Positions 24,797 through 33,931 of a stretch of 64,000 nucleotides of DNA are shown piece after piece. The DNA is from Verrucomicrobiaceae bacterium. Lineage in GTDB: Bacteria > Verrucomicrobiota > Verrucomicrobiia > Verrucomicrobiales > Verrucomicrobiaceae. Location: positions 248,001 to 312,000 of the forward strand of contig JADJPM010000001.1 of assembly GCA_016713245.1 (NCBI GenBank). The letters are read 5' to 3'. Below the pieces are notes generated by a model. The model made no database searches. It worked only from the letters and a program-made list of their open reading frames with translations, and was not told the DNA's origin. Each line of letters opens with the position of its first letter. Position 1 is the stretch's first letter. The position numbers and the translations under genes were made by a program.

Positions 24797-27700
24797 TTGA
24801 ATTCCAGCACGCCGGGCCGCATAAGGCCGGCGTTTCTTTTGCACTCCGCCAAACGAGCAGCCACCCGCTTGAATAAACCGCTCACCAGCCGTGCGCGGGG
24901 GGATGCACTTGGTCTCGTCGATTTGGTGTTAGCCAAAAAAGAGTTCAAGACGCGCACCACGCTCGATCACATCACGCCGCAGGCCTTTGGCTTTGCGGCG
25001 GCGCTGCTGGTGCGGCGCATCGAGAAAGCGAAGCGCCGCGTGTGGGTCCTCTGCCCGGATGTCAAAACGCTGGACCATGTGCATGCCGAACTCGGCGTGT
25101 GGCAGTGCCCGGCGCTGTATTTTCCACGCCTCGGACAGATTGTCGAAGGTGCCTTTGCGGACCCGGAAATGCTCGCGGAACGCACCGCCGTGCTCAGTCG
25201 CATGCTGGAGGGCGAATCGCCCGTGCTGGTGCTCTGCGCGGACAGTCTCGACGAGCCTGCGCCGGATCTCGCGGAGATCACGGAGCAGAAACGCATGCTC
25301 AAGGTCGGCGAGAAGCTCGATGTCGAAATTCTGCTCAAAGAGCTGACGGAGGCCGGTTACGAGCGTGTGCCAGTCGTCACGGAGCGCGGCCAGTTTGCGC
25401 GTCGCGGCGGCATCGTGGACTTTTTTTCCTGGCAGGCCGAGGAACCGCTGCGCCTGGAGTTTTTCGACGACGAACTGGAGTCCATCCGCGCCTTCGATCT
25501 GCACAACCAGTCGTCCATCCGTCGCCTCGACAGCGCAGGCGTCATTTTGACGATGAACGACGGCTCCGATGAAGGTGGCCGTGTTCGCGGTCATCTTCAT
25601 CAAGACGATTTCATTATTCAAATTGAAGGCGAGGACCCATCTCAAGCCCACGCCCGCATCCTCAGCGGTGCCGCCGAGGTCGAAGGGCTCGAAGACTTCA
25701 CTGCGGCCATTCATGAGAATCCGCTCGGTGTCTTCGACGCGTCGGATTTCGTGCTGCACGAGGCCCGCCGAGAGCTTTTCACGCGTCAGATCACGGAGTG
25801 GCACAAGGCAGGCTGGCGCACGGTCATCTTCTTTCACAACGAGGCCGAACGAGAGCGCTTCAACGAGTTGCAGAGCAAACTGCCCTCGTCTGTCGAAACC
25901 AAACTGGGCCTGCTTTATCGCGGTTTCACGGTTCCTGCGGCCAAACTGGCGGTTTTGACCGGTGCGGAGATTTTTGGCCGTCATCAGCACATCCGCCGCG
26001 TGCGCGGATCGAAGCTCGATGAGGCCGAAACGCTGCGCAAAGCCCGCGATGTGCTCAGCGAGCTGCGCGAAGGCGATATTGTCGTTCACGCCGAGCACGG
26101 CATCGGCCGCTACATGGGCATCGAAGTGCGCGAAGGCGGCAAAAAGGAGGAGGTGCTCGTTTTGCACTACGCGGACAGCGCGAAGCTCTTTGTGCCGCTC
26201 GCCCACGTGCACATGGTCAGCCGCTATGTCGGCGTCGGGGGCAAAGCGCCGTCGCTCAGCAAGCTCACCGAGACGCGTTGGAAAAAAACACGCGCCACCG
26301 CCGAGAAGAGCGTCGAGGACTTCGCCAAGCGCATGCTCAGCGTCGCGGCGGAACGTCAGACACTGAAGGCCTACTCGCATCCGCCGGACACGAAATGGCA
26401 GGTGGAGTTCGAGGAGTCGTTTTTGTATCGCGAAACGCCCGATCAGCTTCGCAGCGCGGAGGAGATCAAACGCGACATGGAGGCCGAAAAGCCGATGGAC
26501 CGCCTCCTGTGTGCCGATGTGGGCTTTGGGAAGACTGAGGTGGCCATTCGAGCCGCGTTCAAAGCGGTCATGGGAGGCCGACAGGTCGCGATTTTGGTGC
26601 CGACGACCGTTTTGGCCCGCCAGCATCACGAAAACATCCGCCAGCGCATGAGCGAGTTTCCCGTGACCGTTGAAATGCTCTGCCGACTGACACCTTCGAA
26701 CAAGGAACGCGAAATCGTGAAGGGCATCGGCGAAGGCACGGTCGATATTGTCGTGGGCACGCATCGTGTCATTTCCAAAGACGTGCGCTTCAAGAATCTC
26801 GGCCTTGCCGTGATCGACGAGGAGCAACGCTTCGGTGTGAAGCACAAAGAAAAGTTTAAAGACCTCTTCCGGCTCGTCGATGTGCTCACGCTCAGCGCCA
26901 CGCCCATTCCTCGCACACTTTACCTCGCTCTCATGGGCATGCGCGACATGAGCACCATCGAAACGCCGCCGCCGAACAAGCAGGCCGTGCAGACGCAAAT
27001 CTGCCCGTATGACGAACGCGTCATCAAACAGGCCATCGACACCGAGATCGAGCGCGGCGGACAGGTTTTCTTCCTCCACAACCGCGTCGCCACCATCGAA
27101 AAAGTCGCCCAGCGCATCCGCGAGCTTTGCCCGAAGTCGCGCGTGCTCGTTGGCCATGGCCAGATGGACAGCGAGCTGCTGGAGGACATCATGCACACCT
27201 TCGTCGATGGCGAGGCCGACGTGCTCGTCTGCACGACGATCATCGAAAGCGGTGTCGATATCCCGAACGCGAACACCATCATCATCGACCGCGCCGACCG
27301 CTTCGGTTTGGCCGATCTGTATCAGCTGCGCGGTCGCGTGGGCCGTGGCGGCGTGCAGGCGCATGCCTATCTGCTCCTTCCGCGTGATGCCGTCACTGCA
27401 GGCGATGCCCGCAAGCGTGTGAACGCCATCAAGCAATACGCCGGCCTCGGCAGCGGCTTCAAGATCGCCCTGCGCGACCTCGAAATCCGCGGTGCGGGCA
27501 ATCTGCTCGGCACCGAGCAGAGCGGCCACATCGCCGCCATCGGCTTTGATTTGTACTGTCAGATGCTCAAACAAAGCGTCGCGAGGATGCAGGGGCGTCG
27601 AGTGGCGCGTCCCGTCGAGGTCGGACTGCGTGCCGACTTCCTCGTCATGAGCGAAGCACTGATGCTCCAGGCTGCGAAAGGTGCCACACCCGCGTTCTTG

Positions 27701-28036
27701 CCGTCCACCTTCATCGAAGACGCTAAAATGCGCATCACCGCCTACCGTCAGCTCGGCGAGATCATGACGCGCAGGGAGCTCGACGAGCTAGAAGGCCAGT
27801 GGCGCGATCAATTCGGCGAAAAACTCCCCCACGCCGTCACGAACCTGCTCACCTGCGCCTCCATCCGCCTCGTCGCCGCCCACGCCGGCATCAGCGATGT
27901 CGAAATCAAAGAACGCAAACTCATCCTCACCCGCACCGGCAAGCTCGTGATGGTACAGGGCAAGTTTCCGCGTCTCAAAGCGACGACAAGCTACAAGCAG
28001 CTCGAAGAGGCGCTGGAGATGATTAAAAGCCTCTGA
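24797..28036 (+). CDS. mfd: transcription-repair coupling factor
   Basis: A 1079-residue SF2 translocase that removes RNA polymerase stalled at DNA lesions and recruits UvrA. Domains run in order. A UvrB-homology module is at about 50-330 (PRLGQIVEGAFADPEML, GQFARRGGIVDFF). The CarD-like RNA polymerase interaction domain is at about 415-490 (GDIVVHAEHGIGRYMGIEV). The motor domains are at about 540-930, with Walker A CADVGFGKTEVAIRAA, DEEQRFGVKHKEKFK, TLSATPIPRTL and a GRVGRGG-type motif VI. The TRCF C-terminal domain starts near 975. The listed start is TTG at 24797; another TTG (24869) is possible and the N-terminus is slightly short for Mfd. It is likely monocistronic or shares a transcript with the upstream SHD1 gene. 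Confidence 0.96.
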   Translation: MNSSTPGRIRPAFLLHSAKRAATRLNKPLTSRARGDALGLVDLVLAKKEFKTRTTLDHITPQAFGFAAALLVRRIEKAKRRVWVLCPDVKTLDHVHAELGVWQCPALYFPRLGQIVEGAFADPEMLAERTAVLSRMLEGESPVLVLCADSLDEPAPDLAEITEQKRMLKVGEKLDVEILLKELTEAGYERVPVVTERGQFARRGGIVDFFSWQAEEPLRLEFFDDELESIRAFDLHNQSSIRRLDSAGVILTMNDGSDEGGRVRGHLHQDDFIIQIEGEDPSQAHARILSGAAEVEGLEDFTAAIHENPLGVFDASDFVLHEARRELFTRQITEWHKAGWRTVIFFHNEAERERFNELQSKLPSSVETKLGLLYRGFTVPAAKLAVLTGAEIFGRHQHIRRVRGSKLDEAETLRKARDVLSELREGDIVVHAEHGIGRYMGIEVREGGKKEEVLVLHYADSAKLFVPLAHVHMVSRYVGVGGKAPSLSKLTETRWKKTRATAEKSVEDFAKRMLSVAAERQTLKAYSHPPDTKWQVEFEESFLYRETPDQLRSAEEIKRDMEAEKPMDRLLCADVGFGKTEVAIRAAFKAVMGGRQVAILVPTTVLARQHHENIRQRMSEFPVTVEMLCRLTPSNKEREIVKGIGEGTVDIVVGTHRVISKDVRFKNLGLAVIDEEQRFGVKHKEKFKDLFRLVDVLTLSATPIPRTLYLALMGMRDMSTIETPPPNKQAVQTQICPYDERVIKQAIDTEIERGGQVFFLHNRVATIEKVAQRIRELCPKSRVLVGHGQMDSELLEDIMHTFVDGEADVLVCTTIIESGVDIPNANTIIIDRADRFGLADLYQLRGRVGRGGVQAHAYLLLPRDAVTAGDARKRVNAIKQYAGLGSGFKIALRDLEIRGAGNLLGTEQSGHIAAIGFDLYCQMLKQSVARMQGRRVARPVEVGLRADFLVMSEALMLQAAKGATPAFLPSTFIEDAKMRITAYRQLGEIMTRRELDELEGQWRDQFGEKLPHAVTNLLTCASIRLVAAHAGISDVEIKERKLILTRTGKLVMVQGKFPRLKATTSYKQLEEALEMIKSL

Positions 28037-28094
28037 GCTGTCTCACAAACGCCTTACAATTGACTTACGGTGGCCTGACCCGCTCGATTTAGGT

Positions 28095-28226
28095 CGTGGC
28101 ATACTACCAGCAGATTGAGAGCCGAACGGTTCTAATCGAACCTTTTCCCAAGAGTGGACCTTCTGGCTGTTGGTAACTCTGAAAGTGCTCCGGGGCGGAT
28201 TGAGTGATCCGCCCCGGACTTTTTTT
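28095..28226 (+). ncRNA. possible structured small RNA with terminator
   Basis: This gene-free segment lies between mfd and the DUF1501 gene. It contains a long-range pairing, 28105-28113 (TACCAGCAG) with 28167-28175 (CTGTTGGTA, one G-U pair). Inside it is a local hairpin, 28128-28132 with 28138-28142, and the segment ends in a strong intrinsic terminator. A TTGACT box at 28060-28065 could be a -35 element, but no good -10 follows. It may be only a leader or the 3' end of the mfd transcript. I do not recognise a known RNA family. Confidence 0.25.
28190..28226 (+). terminator. intrinsic terminator
   Basis: An 11-bp perfect GC-rich stem (CCGGGGCGGAT with ATCCGCCCCGG), a 6-nt loop, then AC and a run of seven T. 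Oriented to end transcripts coming from mfd or from a small RNA just upstream. Confidence 0.85.
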
Positions 28227-28293
28227 GGCCCAAAGTCCATGCGGCGTGTGGCAGAAAGTGGTGTTGCAGGCCGTTTAGGCTATCCGCACCGCC

Positions 28294-29751
28294 ATGAATC
28301 CGCTTCTCGAGTTCCACCAGCAACAAACACGCCGTCAGTTTTTCGGAAACGTCGGCCTGCGAGCAGGTAATGTCGCCTTGGCATCCATGCTCGGCCGAGA
28401 CCTGATGGCCGAGACCGGCCAAGCGCATGCTTCCCTGCCCGGACTGCCACACTTTGCCCCCAAGGCGAAGCGCCTCATCTACCTGCACATGAATGGTGCC
28501 CCCTCGCAGCTCGACCTGTGGGATCACAAGCCGGGTCTGGCGAAATTTTTCGACAAGGATCTGCCGGAGAGCATTCGCAACGGCCAGCGCATCACGACGA
28601 TGACCAGCGGCCAGGCACGGCTGCCGGTGGCGCCAAGCATGTTCAAATTCGCGCAGCACGGCCAGTGTGGCCGCTGGGTGAGCGAATTGCTCCCGCACAC
28701 GGCGAAGATTGTGGATGAGATCGCCGTGATCAAAAGCGTCCACACCACGGCCATCAATCACGACCCGGCCTGCACCTTTGTGATGACGGGGAGCGAAGTG
28801 CCCGGGAAAGCGAGCATTGGCTCGTGGCTGGCTTACGGATTGGGCAGCGAAAGCAATGATCTACCGGCTTTTGTGGTCTTCACCCCCACCTTCCCCGCCG
28901 CCAGCCAGGCGCAGGCGCTTTTCACCCGCATGTGGAGCAGCGGCTTTTTGCCCACGAAATACACCGGCGTCGCTCTCCGTGGTCAGGGCGACCCCGTTTT
29001 GTATGTGAAGAATCCTCCCGGCGTCGATCCGAGCGATCGTCGTGCGATGCTGGATGCCGTCAACAAGCTCAACACGATCAACCACGCCCGCATTGGCGAT
29101 CCCGAGATCCAGACACGCATTGCTCAATACGAAATGGCCTTCCGCATGCAGACGAGCGTGCCGGAGCTCACCGATCTGAGCAAGGAGAGCAAGGCCACGC
29201 TGGAGATGTACGGCCCGGATGTGCAGCGCAGCGGCAGCTTCACCCACAGCGCCATCATGGCCCGTCGGCTCATCGAGCGTGGCACGCGAGTGGTGCAGAT
29301 CCTTCACCGTGGCTGGGACCAGCATAACAATCTGCCCAAGCTGCTACGCGGCCAGGTGGAGGACAGCGAGCGTGCCTGCGCGGCGCTCATCATGGACCTC
29401 AAACAACGCGGCCTGCTCCAGGACACGCTCGTCGTCTGGGGCGGTGAGTTCGGGCGCACCGTGTATTCGCAGGGCACCCTGACGAAGGACAATTACGGCC
29501 GCGACCACCATCCGCGCTGCTTTACCATGTGGATGGCCGGCGGCGGGGTGAAAGGCGGCATCGAGTACGGTGAGACGGACGACTTCAGCTACAACATCAC
29601 AAAGGACCCAGTGCATATCAACGACCTCAACGCCACCATTCTGCACCTGATGGGCATCGATCACCGGAAGTTCACCTTCAAATTCCAAGGTCTGGAGCAG
29701 CGGCTCACCGGCGTCGAGGAGCATCATCCGGTCAAATCAGTGCTGATTTGA
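28294..29751 (+). CDS. DUF1501 (sulfatase-like fold) protein
   Basis: A 485-residue DUF1501 protein. The N-terminus has the signal-like motif TRRQFFGNVGLRAGNVALASML, a Tat-type export signal. Characteristic family strings are RLIYLHMNGAPSQLDLWDHKP, ELLPHTAKIVDEIAVIKSVHT, FVMTGSEVPGKASIGSWLAYG, QILHRGWDQHN and WGGEFGRT...GRDHHPRCFTMWMAGGGVKGG. The family adopts an alkaline-phosphatase/sulfatase-like fold, but its activity is not established. It usually pairs with a DUF1549/DUF1553 (PSD1) cytochrome gene, and no such partner is adjacent here. The upstream gene is mfd, separated by a terminator, so it has its own promoter. Confidence 0.92.
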   Translation: MNPLLEFHQQQTRRQFFGNVGLRAGNVALASMLGRDLMAETGQAHASLPGLPHFAPKAKRLIYLHMNGAPSQLDLWDHKPGLAKFFDKDLPESIRNGQRITTMTSGQARLPVAPSMFKFAQHGQCGRWVSELLPHTAKIVDEIAVIKSVHTTAINHDPACTFVMTGSEVPGKASIGSWLAYGLGSESNDLPAFVVFTPTFPAASQAQALFTRMWSSGFLPTKYTGVALRGQGDPVLYVKNPPGVDPSDRRAMLDAVNKLNTINHARIGDPEIQTRIAQYEMAFRMQTSVPELTDLSKESKATLEMYGPDVQRSGSFTHSAIMARRLIERGTRVVQILHRGWDQHNNLPKLLRGQVEDSERACAALIMDLKQRGLLQDTLVVWGGEFGRTVYSQGTLTKDNYGRDHHPRCFTMWMAGGGVKGGIEYGETDDFSYNITKDPVHINDLNATILHLMGIDHRKFTFKFQGLEQRLTGVEEHHPVKSVLI

Positions 29752-29837
29752 CCTGCTGGCAGGAATTTCAAGGGGCAGGCACTTTCCGTTTGCCAACTGG
29801 AAGGCCTCATCTACCATCGCGGCCCACCAAACGGTAA

Positions 29838-29914
29838 GGAGCGGTAGTTCAGTTGGTTAGAACGCCAGCCTGTCACGTTGGAGGTCGCGGGTTCGAGCCC
29901 CGTCCGCTCCGCCA
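29838..29914 (+). tRNA. tRNA-Asp (GTC anticodon)
   Basis: A 77-nt cloverleaf. The acceptor stem is GGAGCGG paired with CCGCTCC, with G as discriminator and encoded CCA. The D arm contains AGTTGGTTAGA. The anticodon loop is CTGTCAC with anticodon GTC. The T arm contains GGTTCGAGCCC. Followed 17 bp later by an intrinsic terminator. Confidence 0.97.
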
Positions 29915-29931
29915 GTTGGTTGGATTAAATC

Positions 29932-29957
29932 ACCGCCGCCCACACGGCGGTTTTTTT
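29932..29957 (+). terminator. intrinsic terminator after tRNA-Asp
   Basis: A 7-bp stem ACCGCCG/CGGCGGT, a 6-nt loop and a run of seven T. It fits as the end of the tRNA transcript; the opposing TPR gene ends at 29971. Confidence 0.85.
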
Positions 29958-29970
29958 GTGATCACCCAGA

Positions 29971-31818
29971 TCAGCGAATGGCCCGCTTGTAGAGTGATCT
30001 TTCCTCTGGGAACATGCGGGCACGTGGATCGATGGCGCGGATGACCCCCGCCGCTTCCTCGTTGAACCCCGCGGTGGAGGCCACGGCGGCGAAAACAGCC
30101 CGCTGACCTTCGGTGAGGAGGTTGAGATCCATGTACTGGAGATAATTGAGGGCTTGGCGCTGGTCGTGGATGCGCAGGTAGCCGAGAGCCACCATGAGCT
30201 TGCGGTGATTGTCCTTCGGCTGATTCTGCAAGAGCTTCATGGCTTTACGCAGGCTGGTTTCCACCTCGTGACCGACGAGCAGGCTGATGTAGAGCGCCTG
30301 ATCAAGGAACTCGCTGTCCTCAGGAAAACGCAGCACGGCATCCTGGGCGGCCTGAAAATAGGATTCCGAGTTCCCATTTTTCCGACTGGCGGAGAGCAGG
30401 CCAATCAAAGCCTCACGCTCGATGCGTGGGGACATGGCGTTGGCGTTTCGACGCGCCACACGGATCGTAAGCCTGTAGGCATCTTCGGCGATGTCGAAAT
30501 GGCCTCGCACATCGGCATACTCGGCAATCTTTTGCAGAACGGGCAGGCGTCCCTCGCTCTCGGCCATCGTCTTGGCGGTGATTAGCAGGGCACGGAGCTC
30601 CTCCGGCGGTTTATTCGTCACAAAGGCCATGTGGGCGCGGAACATGGCGTGGGTGGTGCGGTCGAGGATCTTTTTGACGTCTTCGTCTTCGATGAGGCGC
30701 TCGATCTGATCGAAACGCTTCAGCACGGTGAGGGCCGTGAGGTAGTTTTCCAGCAGTCCCTGGTAGGACTTTGCATCGTCCTCGGAAAGCAGCGTCACCA
30801 CCTCCAGCCATTGCTGCTCCTCGACGAGCCAGCGGATGAAGGGCACCAGCCTCTCACGCTTCTTATCCTTAAACTCCGCATAGGCCTTGTCGATGATCGC
30901 CTTTTTGCGATCCGGGTAGAGGCGGGATTCCAGCTTCAAGGCGACCACCAGATGACCATCATGCGCCATGGGATGCTCCTTGAGCCGTTTCACCAAGGGG
31001 ATCGAAATCTCTGAAGGCAGGCCTTCGATGCTGATGAGGAATTCGAGAGCTTTCAGACCATTGGCATCATCATCTTGTCCCAGTTTCCAGGCGGAATTGA
31101 TGCCATCGTTGAGCTGAGAGGGGATGCCGGACTCCACCTGCACGCGGGCGAGGCGTAGCTGTGATTCCTTGTCGTTGGGATTCTTCTCCGCAAAGCTGCG
31201 CATGATGTTCAGCAGCGCGGTGTTGTTCTGCTTCCTCCCGTAGATTTCCTCCGCCAGCTTGGCCAGCGGAGCGCTGGAGGGCTCCTGGCGCAGGAGTATT
31301 TCGAGTTCCTTCTCCGCGTCTTTGTCACGGCTGAGGTTCTTGAGGGCACGAACGCGGCGCATTTTGTCCTCCAGTGTCTCGGCTCCTTGATCCTTCAGCT
31401 TATCGAGAAAGTAGAGTGCATGCTCACGCTTCATCAGCGTGAAGAATTCACTATTCAGGCGGATGGCTTCCACATTGTGCGGAGCTTTTTGGTATGCCTC
31501 CTGGGCTTTGAAGACCGCGTTGGCGACTTGGCCGTTCTCCATCATATCCCGCGCCTCACGCACCATGCTCTCAGCCTGTGAGCTTTGATAGGAGTCCTGG
31601 ATCGGTTTGGCAAACTGAATGCCCGCGACCAGCAGCGCGACGCAAAAGCTCGTGATGAGCGCCAGCGCCACATACCGCGCCAGCGGGCTCTGCCGGTCCT
31701 TCTCAGCCACGGAGGCCGGGACGAGCCAGCGCCATGCCTTCACAAACGGGCGGATGAGCACATGACTGTTTTCGGGCGTGTGCTGCCGTGTCGGGTCGAT
31801 GGTCTGGTTGGTCAGCAT
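29971..31818 (-). CDS. TPR-repeat protein with one membrane anchor
   Basis: A 615-residue protein with a cytoplasmic N-terminal stretch of about 46 residues, one transmembrane helix (RYVALALITSFCVALLVAGI), then about 540 residues of alpha-helical repeats. TPR-like spacing is visible in MMENGQVANAVFKAQEAYQKAPHN, SRDKDAEKELEILLRQEP and FDIAEDAYRLTIRVARRN. The repeats probably face the periplasm and scaffold a complex; no partner can be named. It is the only gene in its transcript unless read with the UbiC-like gene upstream (75 bp gap, same strand). Function unknown. Confidence 0.82.
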   Translation of the reverse strand: MLTNQTIDPTRQHTPENSHVLIRPFVKAWRWLVPASVAEKDRQSPLARYVALALITSFCVALLVAGIQFAKPIQDSYQSSQAESMVREARDMMENGQVANAVFKAQEAYQKAPHNVEAIRLNSEFFTLMKREHALYFLDKLKDQGAETLEDKMRRVRALKNLSRDKDAEKELEILLRQEPSSAPLAKLAEEIYGRKQNNTALLNIMRSFAEKNPNDKESQLRLARVQVESGIPSQLNDGINSAWKLGQDDDANGLKALEFLISIEGLPSEISIPLVKRLKEHPMAHDGHLVVALKLESRLYPDRKKAIIDKAYAEFKDKKRERLVPFIRWLVEEQQWLEVVTLLSEDDAKSYQGLLENYLTALTVLKRFDQIERLIEDEDVKKILDRTTHAMFRAHMAFVTNKPPEELRALLITAKTMAESEGRLPVLQKIAEYADVRGHFDIAEDAYRLTIRVARRNANAMSPRIEREALIGLLSASRKNGNSESYFQAAQDAVLRFPEDSEFLDQALYISLLVGHEVETSLRKAMKLLQNQPKDNHRKLMVALGYLRIHDQRQALNYLQYMDLNLLTEGQRAVFAAVASTAGFNEEAAGVIRAIDPRARMFPEERSLYKRAIR

Positions 31819-31893
31819 GGTGGCTTGGCGGGGAACGGATGATATGACGCTGCCCGGATGGCGTCACGTTGAAATTTTGCCACAATCGGCCGC

Positions 31894-32460
31894 TCAAACC
31901 ACGCGTGGCAGCACCTCGACGACATCCGCCAAAACGCGGCCGGAGCCGTGACGCAGCTCATTGCAGCGCCCGAAGAGCATCTGGCCGCTCGTGGCACCGA
32001 GCAGCTCCGCGAGGCGCTGATCCACGGAAATTCGGAAATAGCCCCGCGGATGACTGGAGTGCGGCACCGCATACTGCTCCAAAATGGCTCCAAACGGCAC
32101 GCGACCCTCCAAAACGAGCTTTTGAGCCTCCTCAGGCAGCAAATCGAGGTGAATGCCGATGGCTCCAAACTCCACCGGCTTTCCATCGCTGCGGCGGTGC
32201 AGCACGCTGGCACGCACGAGGTAATTCCCGATGCGGGCACGGGCAGCCACATCAAGGTCGATATCACTCGCGTGATACTCACGAAGGCGCGGCGTCATGT
32301 CCTTTTCATGCACAAGCAGGCTCCGCTCCTGCTCGGCGAGCATTTCCGGCTCTACGAAGGTCACGCGAGGCCGCGTGCTGCCGATGCCGTAAAAGAAGAT
32401 CAGGGGCGCCAGAATGTCCTCGTCCTGGCGGACGGCGGCATTTTCAGGTGTAGCGGGCAT
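31894..32460 (-). CDS. chorismate lyase/UTRA-like fold protein
   Basis: A 188-residue protein that I place tentatively in the chorismate pyruvate-lyase (UbiC)/UTRA superfamily. Support comes from the order of a strand with YLVRASVLHRRSDGKPVEFG, a hydrophobic helix PEEAQKLVLEGRVPFGAIL (compare L..LG..SLG..L in UbiC), and a final paired strand GQMLFGRCNELRH...VVEVLPRV. UbiC itself makes 4-hydroxybenzoate from chorismate. The usual catalytic Arg and Glu cannot be confirmed by eye. The start at 32460 overlaps the radical SAM gene stop by 17 bp, so the two are translationally coupled. That partnership is the main clue to function. No UbiA or ubiquinone/menaquinone genes are nearby. Confidence 0.55.
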   Translation of the reverse strand: MPATPENAAVRQDEDILAPLIFFYGIGSTRPRVTFVEPEMLAEQERSLLVHEKDMTPRLREYHASDIDLDVAARARIGNYLVRASVLHRRSDGKPVEFGAIGIHLDLLPEEAQKLVLEGRVPFGAILEQYAVPHSSHPRGYFRISVDQRLAELLGATSGQMLFGRCNELRHGSGRVLADVVEVLPRVV

Positions 32461-33784
32461 ACTGGCGGTGTTGAGGCAGGAAAAAGTCATGCGGCAGGCG
32501 GTCCACCTGGAGGAGACCATCACGCGTGAGGGAGACGCCGTCGGCATCCAGCGTGGCGAAGCCTTCCTTCACCAGGGAATCGAGCTGTGGTCCAAAATGC
32601 TTCCGCGGATCTTCGCCGAACTTCTCGATGTAGTGCGCCCACTCGCTTCGGCCGAGTTTCAGCTTGAGAATGAACTTCCGCACGAAGCGGTCCTCGGGCG
32701 TCGTCTCATAAGCGCGGAAAATCGGCAGCTTGCCAGCATCCACCGCCTGCATGTAGGGGCCCACATCGGCTTGGTTTTGATAATGAACGCCGCCGAGATG
32801 GCCAAAGGAAGCCACGCCGCAGCTCAAGAGGTCCGCGCCATCCCAAAGCGAGTCGCGATAGACGAATTTGATGCGCTTCGGATCCTTCACGACCGTGTAG
32901 GCACTCGTCACCGTGTAGCCAGCCTTCTGGAATTCATCGAAGGCGTAGCTCACCCAGTCGCGCTTCGTCTGCCAGTCAGCCACCGGGGCGGTCACTTTGC
33001 CCTCAGCCTTCATCTGCTGGTACATCGTCGTGTTGTACGGCACCTCCATCTGGTAGATCGTGACGGCATCCGGCTGCATCTCGATGGCCTTGGCCACACA
33101 GACCTTCCAGTTCGCCTCCGTCTCATTCATCATCCCGGCGATGAGGTCGATGTTGATGTGCTCAAAGCCGAGGCTGCGGGCAAAGTTGTAGGCCTTGCCG
33201 ATCTCGCCACTGCGATGAGCGCGGCCGTTCGTTTCGAGGATGTGATCGTCAAAATTCTCCACGCCGAGGCTCAGACGCGTCACGCCAACTTCGCGGATGC
33301 CGGTGAGCTTCGTTTCATTCAGCGTGCCTGGTTCCGCTTCGAAGGCCACCTCCTCCGCCTCATCCCAAGGCACCAGTGCCTTCATGCGATCCGTCAGATC
33401 TTTGAGTTGAGGCACCGAGAGATAACTCGGTGTGCCACCACCGAAATACACAAACTGCGCCTTCCGGCCCTTCAGATACGGCTGCGAGGCCAGACGCTCC
33501 ATTTCGCGCATGCCAGAGTCGATGTAGGCCTTGATCTCACCGGCGTTTTTATCGGTGTACACTTTGAAGTAGCAGAAGTGGCAGCGCTTGCGGCAAAACG
33601 GGATGTGGAAATAAACACCGAGTGGGATGTTCGCCGGAGCGGGCCTTTGCAGCACCTCCTCGACGACGTGAACCTGGTCCGGCTTCCAAAAAGAAAACGG
33701 CGGGTAGTTGGAGACGAAGTAATTCCCGGCCTCGGTCTGTTCGACCTTTTTCTCGGCGGCGGGTTTTTCGAGGGTGGTTTGCAT
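32444..33784 (-). CDS. HemN/HemW-like radical SAM protein
   Basis: A 446-residue radical SAM enzyme. The 4Fe-4S site is CRKRCHFC with C64, C68 and C71 (CX3CX2C). It is followed by FVYFGGGTPSYLS (SAM-binding GGGTP), FEAEPGTLNETKL, RLSLGVENFDDHIL and INIDLIAGM, the normal HemN/HemW order. The C-terminal HemN-type domain has DLLSCGVASFGHLGGVHYQN. Oxygen-independent coproporphyrinogen oxidases usually have an extra N-terminal cysteine that this protein lacks. A heme chaperone or a different radical reaction is therefore as likely as coproporphyrinogen oxidation. The start is at 33784; upstream in-frame codons overlap the divergent peptidase gene. It is coupled to a UbiC-like gene. Confidence 0.85.
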   Translation of the reverse strand: MQTTLEKPAAEKKVEQTEAGNYFVSNYPPFSFWKPDQVHVVEEVLQRPAPANIPLGVYFHIPFCRKRCHFCYFKVYTDKNAGEIKAYIDSGMREMERLASQPYLKGRKAQFVYFGGGTPSYLSVPQLKDLTDRMKALVPWDEAEEVAFEAEPGTLNETKLTGIREVGVTRLSLGVENFDDHILETNGRAHRSGEIGKAYNFARSLGFEHINIDLIAGMMNETEANWKVCVAKAIEMQPDAVTIYQMEVPYNTTMYQQMKAEGKVTAPVADWQTKRDWVSYAFDEFQKAGYTVTSAYTVVKDPKRIKFVYRDSLWDGADLLSCGVASFGHLGGVHYQNQADVGPYMQAVDAGKLPIFRAYETTPEDRFVRKFILKLKLGRSEWAHYIEKFGEDPRKHFGPQLDSLVKEGFATLDADGVSLTRDGLLQVDRLPHDFFLPQHRQYARYT

Positions 33785-33931
33785 GGGGGTAAAGAGAAAC
33801 GATGCGGCGGGGGTAAATCTCAGCGCAAAGTCGGGAGAAGAGTCATGGAGGTCAAGCAAAGGTCCGGGCCCCCTCATTTTGGCGAGGTGTTCCGGCTTGC
33901 GCCCGCTGCGGCGTGCCGCCAGGGATCGCGC

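Noticed and set aside
24929..27574. Antisense frame of about 881 codons opposite mfd
   Set aside because: Mfd is unmistakable in sense. The antisense frame is a by-product of GC-rich third positions.
28043..28290. Known RNA such as 6S, SRP RNA or a riboswitch downstream of mfd
   Set aside because: The conserved sequence features of those families (for example the SRP tetraloop region) are not present. Only a generic structured RNA remains possible.
32414..33931. N-terminal extension of the M14 peptidase frame
   Set aside because: This part lies antisense to the radical SAM gene. The lipoprotein signal starts at 33932.
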